From Bacteroidales bacterium (GTDB taxonomy: Bacteria; Bacteroidota; Bacteroidia; Bacteroidales; UBA932), in contig JAQVZL010000005.1 of the NCBI GenBank assembly GCA_028708215.1, positions 1 through 46,665 of the forward strand: a stretch of DNA of 46,665 nucleotides. The letters are read 5' to 3'. The position numbers and the translations under genes are program-made. Below the pieces are notes generated by a model. The model was not told the DNA's origin, ran no database searches, and saw only the letters and a list, made by a program, of their open reading frames with translations. Of this stretch, positions 1 through 8,899 are shown one piece after another (the first letter of the stretch is position 1; every line of letters starts with the position of its first letter).

Positions 1-432
1 ATCCAAGGAGTTAAACCAGGTGAAAATCCCGAAATGACAATTATGTGGACAGTTCTTGGTTATCCTCCTGCTGGTGTTGCAGTTCCTCTATGGGTAAAAG
101 CTGGTGAGCAGCAACCCTCTGTTATGGTTAAAAGCGAAAGAAGCGAAAATGCACTTGCATGTGATATGGCATTGGAATTAAAACATAAGACTTTTTCAAA
201 TAAGAGAGGAAGCGGTAATAAGTATATGAATTTTAATCTTATCTATAACTCTAATCGCACCGGCTATATGCAAGAGCTTGCTCCAGCAGATCAATATATA
301 GAGAGTCTTTTTAAAGAGCCAATAGAGCGTTGGCGCAGAGATGGTCTTAATGTAAGTGAACTTTTGCAGTACTACAACGATGCCAATGATGCAGTAAAAG
401 GCGCGTACCTTTCACTCACCACTGGCCGCTAA
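1..432 (+). CDS. C-terminal part of a probable C45-like Ntn-hydrolase (acyl-CoA:6-APA acyltransferase family); 5' end outside window
   Basis: The reading frame is open from base 1 and ends at a TAA before 433, so the start lies upstream of the window. About 143 codons are present. The segment around MWTVLGYPP and VAVPLWV, followed by a helical tail, resembles the C-terminal part of Bacteroidetes proteins of the acyl-CoA:6-aminopenicillanate acyltransferase/choloylglycine-hydrolase-like group. In that family the catalytic N-terminal Cys lies far upstream and cannot be inspected here. The frame is certainly coding; the family call rests on recalled similarity. An internal ATG at 34 is not the real start, because the frame continues upstream without a stop. 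A strong hairpin follows 75 bases downstream. Confidence 0.5.
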   Translation: MQGVKPGENPEMTIMWTVLGYPPAGVAVPLWVKAGEQQPSVMVKSERSENALACDMALELKHKTFSNKRGSGNKYMNFNLIYNSNRTGYMQELAPADQYIESLFKEPIERWRRDGLNVSELLQYYNDANDAVKGAYLSLTTGR

Positions 433-441
433 AATTCATCT

Positions 442-473
442 GATTTTCCCCTGGGAGACGATTTTCTGGGAGA
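442..473. repeat. short imperfect direct repeat (GATTTT..CTGGGAGA)
   Basis: GATTTTCCCCTGGGAGA at 442-458 is followed by GATTTTCTGGGAGA at 460-473. The second copy lacks three C residues. It lies just after the stop codon of the first gene and looks like a small local duplication. No function is evident. Confidence 0.5.
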
Positions 474-507
474 TAATTACTCTTAACTTGTTTACAGTAT
501 GGTAGTT

Positions 508-550
508 AATTTTTCTAAATAAGCCCTTTTTGGGCTCATTTAGAAAAATT
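508..550. terminator. strong bidirectional hairpin terminator
   Basis: A 13-base arm at 508-520 is perfectly complementary to 538-550. The stem continues inward through AGCCC/GGGCT after one A-C mismatch and closes on a T-rich loop at 527-531. T-rich DNA flanks both arms, so it can stop transcription from either side. It probably terminates the gene ending at 432. Confidence 0.75.
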
Positions 551-600
551 AAATATCTGGTTACTAGATGTTTACTTGTAATCATCTCCTGGCAATGTTT

Positions 601-639
601 GCTCTGCTCTGCTCTGCTCTGCTCTGCTCTGCTCTGCTC
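601..639. repeat. pentanucleotide tandem repeat (GCTCT)n
   Basis: Seven uninterrupted GCTCT units plus a partial eighth (GCTC) lie between the hairpin at 508-550 and the lipoprotein gene. Read on the minus strand this is (AGAGC)n. A short minus-strand frame covering it would encode AEQSR-type repeats, but that frame has no other sign of being a gene. The array is not inside any gene I accept. Confidence 0.95.
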
Positions 640-695
640 AACATAAAGCAACATCTCTTTTTTAGCTAATTAGATGAAGTAGTTTGAGCAGATAT

Positions 696-766
696 GCCTA
701 GGACCCTTCAAAGACCAAAGGGAGGCGCTCTGCAGGCCCCGAAAAACCACAAAGAGAATAGCGTCT
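696..766 (+). ncRNA. candidate structured RNA, unassigned
   Basis: This block is clearly richer in G and C than the flanking AT-rich DNA. It can fold: GCCT (696-699) pairs with AGGC (723-726) and CCCTT (704-708) with AAGGG (718-722). Alternatively GGCGCT (724-729) pairs with AGCGTC (759-764, one G-U pair). These two foldings share bases, as switching RNAs do. I do not recognise the family. It could be a leader of the downstream gene, a small RNA or a relic. The rest of 433-1004 outside the repeat, hairpin and this block is AT-rich with no gene visible. Confidence 0.22.
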
Positions 767-977
767 AGAAAAAAGAATGTTTGATAATAAAAATTATTGT
801 TATTATGTAAAAGTAGACAGAAATCATTATTAAGCAATACCCTATTATGATTATTTAAAAAATATCAATATAACAAGAGAGACAATTATGATATTCATTA
901 CTTTTGAAGGCTTTATCTCTTTTATTGTTTATAACTTTGGGTTAATATTCTTAGTATTATGAGCTATATGTTTCTGT

Positions 978-985
978 TATATTTG
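978..985 (+). promoter_or_regulatory. Bacteroidetes -7 box TATATTTG
   Basis: TATATTTG matches TAnnTTTG. Transcription would begin near 990-993, too close to the ATG at 993 but suitable for the ATG at 1005. No good -33 TTG is seen, and a second box (TAACTTTG, 932-939) lies upstream. Confidence 0.4.
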
Positions 986-1004
986 GGTTTAAATGTTCAG
1001 TGTT

Positions 1005-2297
1005 ATGAGGAATTTGTTTTTGTTTTTGATTGCTTTGTTTTTAATCTCCTGTAATAGTGGGGTTGATAAGAGAGATAGTAGTTTGGGATATACTGTAATT
1101 GATGTTGGTAGCGATGTTAGTAAAGGGAGAGTTGTAGATATTTCTGAAATAGCTTCTAATATTACTTACATTCCACTTGAGTCAAATGCAGAATCTTTTA
1201 TTGGGAGGGCTCCAGTAGTCTTTTTTGAGAATGAAAGAATCTATGTAAAATCTAGTGGAGCATTTAAAGTGTTTGACAAAAGCGGAAAGTATCTTTTCAC
1301 ATTTGATAGAAGAGGTAGAGGGCCCGAGGAGTACATCAATTCTCATCCTAAGGTAGAAAAAGGTACAGGTAATTTATATGCCGATCATGGCAAAGGTGGT
1401 GGTAATTATGTTATAAAAAGCTACTCAAGAGATGGTAATTACTTAAAAGAGATTCCTATACCATCTGTTCAAAGCAGATATTTGTACCTTAATAAATCTA
1501 TACCAAATTGTTACGCTTTTCGCGTGAGTAGTGACACACTTCCTGGAATTCCAGGAATACAAATTGACGTGGATGAAATTTCTAATATTTTAATTGATTC
1601 TCTCTCAAATATTATAGGTTACGTGCCCAACGTTCCTGTAGACTCCCGTTTAGTACTCAATGTGAATAGAGAAAAGACCCCACCTAAGGGTAAACAATTT
1701 CTAAATCCATTGAATGATAATTCTATTATTCAAGCATTGCATTTTTTTAAAGATACAATACGTATCTATGACTTTTATACCGATACTATATTCTCTTTTG
1801 TAGATAATAGTAGATTGATTCCTAGATACGTTATGGATTACGGTAAATATACCCCCTCTAAAATTTACCAGAATCAAGTGTCTGGAAACTTAATTACTTT
1901 AGACTATCAGTTTTATTACGAAACAGATAAATTTCTTTTGCTTAATTTTTTACTTAGAGATTATGCTCATGAGCCTTTTTATGGAAAAAAATCTTACTTT
2001 CATGTTAAAGAGAGAGAGATAACGGACGCATATGGTTATTATAATAAAGAGACTAATAAGTTTACTTTTCTTAACCATCCCAAGGAGTGCATGCCTGGCT
2101 TTAGGGATGATATAGCAGAGGGCCCTCCATTTGTGCCTACCTATTTATCATATGATAATTATATGATAACGCTCTGCTTTGCCCATACTTTAATAGAATA
2201 TGCATCTAATAATGAAGTATCAGATCCATTAAGAAAAATAATTGATGCTCTTAAAGATGACAGCAACCCAATTGCTATTCTAGTAAAACTAAAATAG
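1005..2297 (+). CDS. 6-bladed beta-propeller lipoprotein
   Basis: The product resembles the 6-bladed beta-propeller proteins common in Bacteroidales, which are surface or periplasmic lipoproteins of unknown substrate. From the ATG at 1005 it begins with MRNLF and a hydrophobic run ending in a lipobox LISC, with the lipid-bearing Cys at residue 16. The family-typical stretch FKVFDKSGKYLFTF and the RGRGPEEY element follow near residues 85-105. An ATG at 993 would add four residues; 1005 is preferred because it gives a compact signal peptide and fits the promoter box. The gene is convergent with the hexosaminidase, with a gap of only 7 bases between stops. Confidence 0.75.
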   Translation: MRNLFLFLIALFLISCNSGVDKRDSSLGYTVIDVGSDVSKGRVVDISEIASNITYIPLESNAESFIGRAPVVFFENERIYVKSSGAFKVFDKSGKYLFTFDRRGRGPEEYINSHPKVEKGTGNLYADHGKGGGNYVIKSYSRDGNYLKEIPIPSVQSRYLYLNKSIPNCYAFRVSSDTLPGIPGIQIDVDEISNILIDSLSNIIGYVPNVPVDSRLVLNVNREKTPPKGKQFLNPLNDNSIIQALHFFKDTIRIYDFYTDTIFSFVDNSRLIPRYVMDYGKYTPSKIYQNQVSGNLITLDYQFYYETDKFLLLNFLLRDYAHEPFYGKKSYFHVKEREITDAYGYYNKETNKFTFLNHPKECMPGFRDDIAEGPPFVPTYLSYDNYMITLCFAHTLIEYASNNEVSDPLRKIIDALKDDSNPIAILVKLK

Positions 2298-2304
2298 AGT
2301 TTAC

Positions 2305-4575
2305 CTACTCTTCTATTCTAAGATCTTGTAGTGCTAAAATGTAACCATCGTTTGGTTTGGTAGCTACTATTCTTACGCTTTTTACTTCTTCTTTAGGGTA
2401 GAGAACGGCGCTATTTAATTTAAATTCTGTTTTTTCTACGTAGTTTACTCCATCGTAACTGAACTCGGCATAGCCATCTGTTACTCCATAAAATGTTATA
2501 TTTGGTATTCCTGTCTCTACTGTTATTCTGCTTGCTTTTACTGGGCTATCAAATTTATAAATGAAGTAATCGCCTGCTTTTATTTTAGAGTTGGAGCGGA
2601 AATATGTCTTGAAACTATAGTCGGTCACATTTTTGATTGGGAAACGGCTATTCTCTGTCATTGAGGTTTCAATTGTGGTAATAGGTTTAAGATAAGTGTA
2701 GTTGGCATTTTCTGGTTTAACAGATATACTTTTAATTTGGTCTTTATAAAATGTTGCAAAACGGAATTTTTGTGCTCTGTCTGTAATTATTTCGCCTCTA
2801 TAGAGTGGGGAATACATTGTTGGCTCACTCTCATCTGTAGTGTATCTTACAATAGACCAAGGGTAAGGAGCAGTAACCATAATTGAACCGTTTATGTAAA
2901 CAACTTTTGGAGGATCCATTCTAAACTCTATTCCCATTTGGTGCATTCTTTCAAAATGAGCTGTAGAGAGTCTATAGCTGAACTCATTAAACTCTTTATT
3001 CTCTGGTAGGGTCCATCCAACCTCGGAAAGAGCTGCAATTCTCGGATATGCTTGATACTCCATAAACCTTGCTGGACGGCCAAACAATTCGGCCCATAAC
3101 CCACCTTGAACACCCAGTATAAGAGCTTCTTGTTCTTGAGTTAGTGAAGGAGTGCTTTTACTTGTTGCTAAGTTTACTTGCCCATTGGCTGTGGTTATTT
3201 GTGCGTTTGCACTAGCTATTTTAGAAGTTGGGTCTAATGAATAAACTTTTTCTAGAGTTACTATTCCTGCCCAGTTGTGGCCTCTCTCTGCTGGCGATTG
3301 TTTCATATCAAAGTAACAGTACTCTCCAGGCATCATAACTGTAGGTTGTCCTTTTGTAACAGATTCTATCCCTTTTGCTACACTACGCCAAGCATATACT
3401 CTAGTTTGTGGTTTTAGTTCTCCACCGTCTAAGATTTCGTCCCAGCCAGCCATATGTTTGCCATGTTTCTCTACTATAATCTCCATTTTTCTTACAAAAT
3501 AGTTGAGCAGCTCTTCGTGCTTCTGCATCTCTTTCTCTTTCATGAGAGCTTGGCAATGAGGGCAGTTATTCCACTGCTCATAGTTAACCTCGTCGCCCCC
3601 AATATGAAAATATTTAGAAGGGAATAGTGCTGCAACCTCTTTTATGATATTATTGAGCATTTTAAAATTGTGCTCTTTACCTACACACCAAACATTTTGC
3701 TCCTCTCCCTGTACGCTTACGCTTTCATCTTCTCCATCGCAACCTACTTCTGGGTAGGCTGCTGTTACAGCTCTACTGTGGCCAGGTAGGTCAATTTCTG
3801 GAATTATCTCTATATGTCTCTCTGTTGCATAGGCAACTATCTCTTTAATCTCTCTTTGAGTATAAAAACCTCCATATCTTTTATTGCCAGAACCAAAAGC
3901 TGCATCTAGTGCTTCATTTTCTCCTCTCCATGCTCCTACCTCTGTTAACTTAGGGTATTTTTTTATCTCTACTCTCCAGCCATTATCGTCTGTAAGGTGC
4001 CAATGGAACTTATTCATTTTATGGAAAGAGAGCCAGTTTATAAACTTCTTAACTGTGTTTACATCAAAAAAAGTTCTGGATACATCTAGATGCATGCCTC
4101 TATAACTATATCTTGGGCTATCTTCTATCTCTACTCCTTGTATAATCCATTTTTCATGGCCACTTATATTCCCAGAGTAGATTGTAGCTGGTAACATCTG
4201 TAGAAGTGATTGAATTCCATAGAATATTCCTGTTTGGGTAGAGCCTTTAATGGTTACACCTTTCGAGCTTACTTGTAATTTATATCCTTCTGCAGGAATT
4301 TTACCCTCTTGGGTTACCTCTAAAATTATAAAGTTTTGCGAAGGATACTCTATCTGCTGCTTAAGTGGAAACGGTGTAGCATCTTTTATGAACTCTTGCA
4401 GATAGTAGATATTTGCTCTCTCTTTTTCATTTGAATAGATTACTGTTTCGCTATTTAGCGCAAAATTATCTTCGTTAACCTTAATGCTGTTAGGTTTAGG
4501 AATAATGGTTATTTGAGCTGCCATAGAGATTGTAATGATAAGGGCTGTTATAACAGATGTTAATTTTTTGATCAT
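2305..4575 (-). CDS. beta-N-acetylhexosaminidase, GH20, secreted
   Basis: GH20 enzymes remove terminal GlcNAc or GalNAc from glycans by substrate-assisted catalysis. Counted from an upstream ATG at 4596, the catalytic Asp-Glu pair sits in HIGGDE at 331-336. A GH20b-like N-terminal domain precedes the TIM barrel (about 160-520), followed by a chitobiase-type C-terminal domain and a discoidin-like beta-sandwich. The ATG at 4575 is chosen because it starts directly at a signal peptide (MIKKLTSV to MAAQ) and lies about 25 bases downstream of a -7 box; the ATG at 4596 would be almost leaderless. There is no lipobox, so the enzyme is probably periplasmic. It is divergent from frdA. Confidence 0.93.
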   Translation of the reverse strand: MIKKLTSVITALIITISMAAQITIIPKPNSIKVNEDNFALNSETVIYSNEKERANIYYLQEFIKDATPFPLKQQIEYPSQNFIILEVTQEGKIPAEGYKLQVSSKGVTIKGSTQTGIFYGIQSLLQMLPATIYSGNISGHEKWIIQGVEIEDSPRYSYRGMHLDVSRTFFDVNTVKKFINWLSFHKMNKFHWHLTDDNGWRVEIKKYPKLTEVGAWRGENEALDAAFGSGNKRYGGFYTQREIKEIVAYATERHIEIIPEIDLPGHSRAVTAAYPEVGCDGEDESVSVQGEEQNVWCVGKEHNFKMLNNIIKEVAALFPSKYFHIGGDEVNYEQWNNCPHCQALMKEKEMQKHEELLNYFVRKMEIIVEKHGKHMAGWDEILDGGELKPQTRVYAWRSVAKGIESVTKGQPTVMMPGEYCYFDMKQSPAERGHNWAGIVTLEKVYSLDPTSKIASANAQITTANGQVNLATSKSTPSLTQEQEALILGVQGGLWAELFGRPARFMEYQAYPRIAALSEVGWTLPENKEFNEFSYRLSTAHFERMHQMGIEFRMDPPKVVYINGSIMVTAPYPWSIVRYTTDESEPTMYSPLYRGEIITDRAQKFRFATFYKDQIKSISVKPENANYTYLKPITTIETSMTENSRFPIKNVTDYSFKTYFRSNSKIKAGDYFIYKFDSPVKASRITVETGIPNITFYGVTDGYAEFSYDGVNYVEKTEFKLNSAVLYPKEEVKSVRIVATKPNDGYILALQDLRIEE

Positions 4576-4603
4576 AGTAATTTTGTTTTGTTCCATAAAG
4601 GTA

Positions 4604-4611
4604 CAAAAATA
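4604..4611 (-). promoter_or_regulatory. -7 box TATTTTTG for the hexosaminidase gene
   Basis: On the minus strand this reads TATTTTTG, a match to TAnnTTTG. No clear -33 TTG is seen at the usual distance. Its position supports the start at 4575. Confidence 0.55.
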
Positions 4612-4630
4612 ATTAAAGATGGTCTTAAAA

Positions 4631-4661
4631 TTGTTTATCTTACCTAAATTACCTAAATTTG
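4631..4661 (+). promoter_or_regulatory. promoter of frdAB (TTG, 20 bases, TAAATTTG)
   Basis: TTG at 4631-4633 and TAAATTTG at 4654-4661, separated by 20 bases, match both halves of the Bacteroidetes consensus. It leaves an untranslated leader of roughly 15-20 bases before frdA. Confidence 0.75.
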
Positions 4662-4685
4662 CAAACTCAAAAATTCGAATAAAAC

Positions 4686-6632
4686 ATGTCCGAAAAACTT
4701 AATTCTAAGATTCCTGAGGGGCCATTGTCCGAAAAATGGACAAAGCATAAGTCTCAGATTCGGGTAGTAAGCCCGGCAAACAAGAGAAAGCTTGAGGTAA
4801 TTGTTGTTGGTACCGGTTTGGGCGGAGCTTCGGCTGCTGCAGCATTGGGCGAATTAGGCTACAATGTGAAGGTATTTTGCATTAGTGATTCTCCTAGAAG
4901 AGCACATTCAATTGCTGCTCAAGGTGGGATTAATGCTGCAAAAAACTATCCTAACGACAATGACTCTATTTACAGACTCTTTTATGACACAATAAAAGGG
5001 GGAGACTACAGGGCCAGAGAGGGTAACGTTTACCGTTTGGCCGAGGTGAGTAATGAAATCATTGACCAATGCGTTGCACAAGGAGTTCCATTTGCTCGCG
5101 AATATGGTGGGTTATTGGACAACCGCTCTTTTGGAGGTTCTCAGGTAAGTAGAACTTTCTATGCACGTGGCCAAACAGGGCAGCAGTTGCTACTGGGGGC
5201 CTATGCAGCTCTTAACCGTCAAATTCACCTAGGTAATGTAAAATCATATAACCGACGTGAAATGTTAGATCTTGTTCTAATAGATGGCGAAGCTAAAGGT
5301 ATTATAGTAAGAAATCTTGAGACTGGAGAGATTGAAAGACACGGGGCTCATGCTGTTGTAATAGCAACAGGTGGTTATGGTAATGTCTTTTTCCTTTCTA
5401 CCAATGCTATGAATAGTAATGGTTCAAGTGCGTGGCAGTGTTACAAGAAGGGGGCTATTTTTGGAAACCCTTCGTTTGCTCAAATTCACCCAACCTGTAT
5501 TCCTGTTCATGGTGAGCAGCAGTCTAAACTTACTCTAATGAGTGAGTCTCTTAGAAACGATGGTAGAATTTGGGTTCCTAAGAAAAAAGAAGATGTAGAG
5601 AAGCTAAGAACTAAAAAAATATTGGCGTCTCAAATACCAGAAGAAGACCGTGATTACTATCTAGAGAGAAGATATCCTGCATTTGGCAACTTAGTTCCTC
5701 GTGATGTTGCTTCTAGAGCAGCCAAAGAGAGATGTGATGCTGGCTATGGTGTTAACGATACAGGTTTAGCTGTCTTTTTAGATTTTAAATCTGCTATTGA
5801 AAGACTTGGTAAAAAGGTAATTGAAGAGCGTTATGGTAACCTTTTCCAGATGTATGAAAAGATTACAGACGTAAATCCTTACCAAGAGCCAATGATGATC
5901 TATCCAGCAATTCACTATACAATGGGTGGCCTTTGGGTAGATTACAATCTAGAGACCACAATACCTAGCCTATTCTCTATTGGTGAAGCAAACTTTAGCG
6001 ACCATGGTGGTAACCGTTTAGGAGCATCTGCATTAATGCAGGGTTTAGCAGATGGCTATTTCATTCTGCCTTATACCATTGGAGATACACTTGCTAAGAA
6101 GATTCAGGTTCCTAAAACAGATGTTAACCATCCAGCTTTTGCCCAGGCAGAAAAAGAAGTTAAGGAAAAAATAACAAAACTATTTGCAATAAAAGGGAAA
6201 GAGACAGTAGATTATTACCAGAAAAAATTGGGTCACATTATGTGGGACAATGTTGGAATGGCACGTAATGAAAAAGGATTAAAAGAAGCTATTGAGCAGA
6301 TTAAAGTATTGAAAGAAGAGTTCTGGAAAAATGTATATGTTCCTGGAACAAATGAAGAATTTAATCAGGAGCTTGAGAAGGCAATAAGAACTGCAGATAA
6401 CCTTGAGTTAGGCGAACTTATGGCCAAAGATGCGTTAAATAGATTTGAGTCTTGCGGCGGACACTTTAGAGAAGAGATGCAAACAGAGGATGGAGAGACT
6501 AAACGTGATGACAAAAACTTTATGTATGTAAGCTGCTGGGAATATACAGGCGAGAGTAAAGAGCCTGTAATGCACAAAGAGCACTTAAATTACGAGTTTG
6601 TACAAATAGCTACCAGAAATTACAAAGATTAA
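4686..6632 (+). CDS. frdA: fumarate reductase / succinate dehydrogenase flavoprotein subunit
   Basis: This is the FAD-bearing subunit that interconverts fumarate and succinate at the inner membrane. The 648 residues are the usual length for the Bacteroidetes form. Visible motifs are the dinucleotide-binding GTGLGG at 42-47, the FAD-linking His in RRAHS (His74), the HPTC segment, and [15 protein letters not shown] near the C-terminal part of the flavin domain. In Bacteroidales the enzyme mainly runs as fumarate reductase in anaerobic energy metabolism, so frdA is used; sdhA is equivalent. frdB follows after 12 bases. The cytochrome b gene that normally precedes frdA in this phylum is absent here: the upstream neighbour is the divergent hexosaminidase. 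Confidence 0.97.
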   Translation: MSEKLNSKIPEGPLSEKWTKHKSQIRVVSPANKRKLEVIVVGTGLGGASAAAALGELGYNVKVFCISDSPRRAHSIAAQGGINAAKNYPNDNDSIYRLFYDTIKGGDYRAREGNVYRLAEVSNEIIDQCVAQGVPFAREYGGLLDNRSFGGSQVSRTFYARGQTGQQLLLGAYAALNRQIHLGNVKSYNRREMLDLVLIDGEAKGIIVRNLETGEIERHGAHAVVIATGGYGNVFFLSTNAMNSNGSSAWQCYKKGAIFGNPSFAQIHPTCIPVHGEQQSKLTLMSESLRNDGRIWVPKKKEDVEKLRTKKILASQIPEEDRDYYLERRYPAFGNLVPRDVASRAAKERCDAGYGVNDTGLAVFLDFKSAIERLGKKVIEERYGNLFQMYEKITDVNPYQEPMMIYPAIHYTMGGLWVDYNLETTIPSLFSIGEANFSDHGGNRLGASALMQGLADGYFILPYTIGDTLAKKIQVPKTDVNHPAFAQAEKEVKEKITKLFAIKGKETVDYYQKKLGHIMWDNVGMARNEKGLKEAIEQIKVLKEEFWKNVYVPGTNEEFNQELEKAIRTADNLELGELMAKDALNRFESCGGHFREEMQTEDGETKRDDKNFMYVSCWEYTGESKEPVMHKEHLNYEFVQIATRNYKD

Positions 6633-6644
6633 GTATTTACAGAT

Positions 6645-7421
6645 ATGGACTTTACATTAAAGGTTTGGCGCCAGAAAAGCGCAAAAGATAAAGGATATTT
6701 TGGGACATATCAGGTTAAGGATATCTCTCCCGACACCTCGTTTTTAGAGATGATGGATATTCTTAATGAGCAACTAATACGTGAGAATATAGATCCAGTA
6801 GCAGTTAGCAAAGGGTGTCACGATGGCCCTGTTGCTTTTGATCATGACTGCCGTGAAGGTATTTGTGGAATGTGTTCTCTCTATATTAACGGAAGAGCGC
6901 ACGGCCCAGACGACGATATTACAACATGCCAGCTTCATATGCGCAAGTTTAAAGATGGCGAAACTATAACTATTGAGCCTTGGCGTTCTGCTGGAATGCC
7001 TGTTATTAAAGACCTTGTAATTAACAGAAATGCACTAGATCAGATTTTGCAGGCAGGTGGATATGTATCAGTAAATACTGGTGGAGTTCCAGATGCAAAC
7101 ACAATTCCTATTCGTAGAGAAAATGCAGAGGAGAGCATGGATGCTGCCTCTTGTGTAGGGTGTGGTGCATGTATTGCTACTTGTAAGAATGGATCGGCAA
7201 TGCTTTTTGTTTCTGCAAGAGTAAGCTCTTTGGCTCTTTTACCACAAGGTAAAGTAGAGGCCGCCCGTAGGGTTAAAGCTATGGTTTCCAAAATGGACGA
7301 GCTTGGTTTTGGAGCTTGTACCAATACACGTGCTTGTGAAATGGAGTGCCCTAAACGTATCTCAATTACTCATATTGCACGTATGAACAGAGAGTTCTTA
7401 AAAGCTAAAATACAGGATTAA
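6645..7421 (+). CDS. frdB: fumarate reductase / succinate dehydrogenase iron-sulfur subunit
   Basis: It carries electrons between the flavoprotein and the membrane quinone site. All cluster ligands are present. The [2Fe-2S] Cys are at 69, 74, 77 and 95 (CREGICGMC and the later Cys). The ferredoxin-like Cys are in [11 protein letters not shown] (170, 173, 176, 180) and [11 protein letters not shown] (225, 231, 235). At 258 residues it is of normal length. It is co-transcribed with frdA and followed by a clear terminator, so no cytochrome b gene follows it either. Confidence 0.97.
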   Translation: MDFTLKVWRQKSAKDKGYFGTYQVKDISPDTSFLEMMDILNEQLIRENIDPVAVSKGCHDGPVAFDHDCREGICGMCSLYINGRAHGPDDDITTCQLHMRKFKDGETITIEPWRSAGMPVIKDLVINRNALDQILQAGGYVSVNTGGVPDANTIPIRRENAEESMDAASCVGCGACIATCKNGSAMLFVSARVSSLALLPQGKVEAARRVKAMVSKMDELGFGACTNTRACEMECPKRISITHIARMNREFLKAKIQD

Positions 7422-7445
7422 CTAATTTAGTTCTTGTAATAGATT

Positions 7446-7475
7446 AAGAGGCACCTTTTTAGAGTGCCTCTTTTT
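7446..7475 (+). terminator. Rho-independent terminator of frdAB
   Basis: AAGAGGCAC (7446-7454) pairs perfectly with GTGCCTCTT (7464-7472) around a 9-base loop, and a T run follows. It lies 24 bases after the frdB stop. Confidence 0.88.
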
Positions 7476-7484
7476 CATTTTCTT

Positions 7485-8027
7485 TTACTTCCCTATTTTG
7501 TAGGCTCCTACTCCTTCAAATTTTTCTATTAGCTTGTCATAAACTTCGGTAGAATCGTCGTTTTCTGTTATAAGTCTATATATTATTTCCATTAAATATT
7601 CATGGCTGTAATATAGTTCTAATCTTAAATTATCTGAAGCTCCACTTATACCCTTTGGAAACAAATCATTAGTAATTGTAAAGAAAGCGTTATCTTGAAC
7701 GAAAGTACCTTCTACTGGTAGTGGAACCTGGTTGTATGTAAATTCTGCAATATTTGGGTTTTTAAAGGTTATTCCTTGAGGCTTCATAAGCTCTCTTCTT
7801 ATTGTTTGAAGATTTTTCTCTAAGAACTCTACAGTAGCTGGGTATTCATCTGCAATATTAGGGTTGTAGATAATATATACCATTACACCTGCTGTATCTA
7901 AATCCCAATTACCTGTGAGAATTATAGGCTCTATCTCTTTATTACATCCAGAACTTAATGCCAGTATAGCTATTAAAGCGAGTAGTGAAAGTTTGGAGAG
8001 TAAAGTATTTATATTAAATTGTTTCAT
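7485..8027 (-). CDS. hypothetical lipoprotein
   Basis: The 180-residue product has a signal peptide ending in LSSGC with the lipid-bearing Cys at residue 28. It then begins a globular domain with TGNWDLDTAGVMVY. The GNW start after a short linker recalls lipocalin-like Bacteroidetes lipoproteins, but I cannot assign a family. No catalytic motif is visible. It is transcribed alone from a divergent promoter region shared with the alpha/beta hydrolase, and its 3' end meets the frdAB terminator. Confidence 0.7.
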   Translation of the reverse strand: MKQFNINTLLSKLSLLALIAILALSSGCNKEIEPIILTGNWDLDTAGVMVYIIYNPNIADEYPATVEFLEKNLQTIRRELMKPQGITFKNPNIAEFTYNQVPLPVEGTFVQDNAFFTITNDLFPKGISGASDNLRLELYYSHEYLMEIIYRLITENDDSTEVYDKLIEKFEGVGAYKIGK

Positions 8028-8048
8028 CTCTTTTCTATTAACCTTTCA

Positions 8049-8056
8049 CAAAAATA
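8049..8056 (-). promoter_or_regulatory. -7 box TATTTTTG for the lipoprotein gene
   Basis: Minus-strand TATTTTTG about 20 bases upstream of the ATG at 8027. No -33 element is evident. Confidence 0.5.
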
Positions 8057-8078
8057 GATATTTTAACATTAATTCTAT

Positions 8079-8086
8079 TAATTTTG
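8079..8086 (+). promoter_or_regulatory. -7 box TAATTTTG for the alpha/beta hydrolase gene
   Basis: TAATTTTG lies 16 bases before the ATG at 8103. It is back to back with the opposite-strand box at 8049-8056. Confidence 0.5.
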
Positions 8087-8102
8087 TAAAAATTGGATGT
8101 TT

Positions 8103-8894
8103 ATGGAATTTTTCACTACCTGTAATGGGTTGCCAGTACATGTTTCAGATTCAAAAAAGGGAGATAATGTAATTATCTTGCTACATGGTTACTTAGAGAC
8201 TCTCTACATATGGGACGAATTTGAAACTCTACTTAGCACAAATATGAGAGTTGTCTCAATTGATATTCCAGGCCATGGTTTATCTGCCTCATATCCAATT
8301 AACACAATGGAAAATTGTGCTTCGGCTCTTATATGTGTAATGGATAAACTCAATATAGATAAAGCATGGCTGGTGGGTCATTCAATGGGCGGTTATGTTG
8401 CAGTAGAGGCTTTGAAACTCTTTTCCAATAGGTTTTTGGGCCTTATTATGATTAATTCTATCCCTTATGCCGATACAGAAGAAAAAAGAGAGAGTAGAGA
8501 CCGTGAAATTTCGCTTATCAAGCATAAAAAACTACAAACTATTGTAAAGTGCTCTGTAGAAAATATGTTTGCAAATGAGAATGTAAACAAGTTTGAAGAG
8601 AAAATCTTAGAGATTTCTGAGATTGCCGAGGTTCACGATCCTCAGGGTATTGTTGCCTCTTTAGAGGGGATGAAGCAAAGAGAAGACTATACAGATTATC
8701 TCTCTAAATGTGAATTACCTCTACTATTTATTTTTGGAGATAAAGATAACTTTATTTCATTACAAACTGCTAGAGATATCCAAACAAAGATTCCTAAAGC
8801 TACCTATTTTTTCTTAGAGAGCTCTGGCCACAATAGTTTTATTGAAGAGCCAAATAAATGTGCACAAAAAATCCTTCAGTTTACTAAAAACTAA
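8103..8894 (+). CDS. alpha/beta hydrolase
   Basis: This is a cytoplasmic hydrolase of the alpha/beta fold; the substrate is unknown. From the ATG at 8103 the complete triad is visible: the oxyanion region LLHGYLET, nucleophile Ser94 in GHSMGG, an acidic residue in FGDKDN (Asp213 or 215), and His243 in SGHNSF. A second ATG at 8097 would add two residues; 8103 leaves a more plausible leader after the promoter box. There is no signal peptide. The S58-family peptidase follows after only 5 bases, so the two are probably one transcript. Confidence 0.88.
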   Translation: MEFFTTCNGLPVHVSDSKKGDNVIILLHGYLETLYIWDEFETLLSTNMRVVSIDIPGHGLSASYPINTMENCASALICVMDKLNIDKAWLVGHSMGGYVAVEALKLFSNRFLGLIMINSIPYADTEEKRESRDREISLIKHKKLQTIVKCSVENMFANENVNKFEEKILEISEIAEVHDPQGIVASLEGMKQREDYTDYLSKCELPLLFIFGDKDNFISLQTARDIQTKIPKATYFFLESSGHNSFIEEPNKCAQKILQFTKN

Positions 8895-8899
8895 TAATT

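Noticed and set aside
601..639. Possible CRISPR or phage-like array
   Set aside because: The units are 5 bases with no spacers, so it is a simple microsatellite.
436..654. Minus-strand frame with AEQSR repeats
   Set aside because: It exists only because the pentanucleotide array keeps a frame open. It also runs through the hairpin at 508-550 and resembles no protein.
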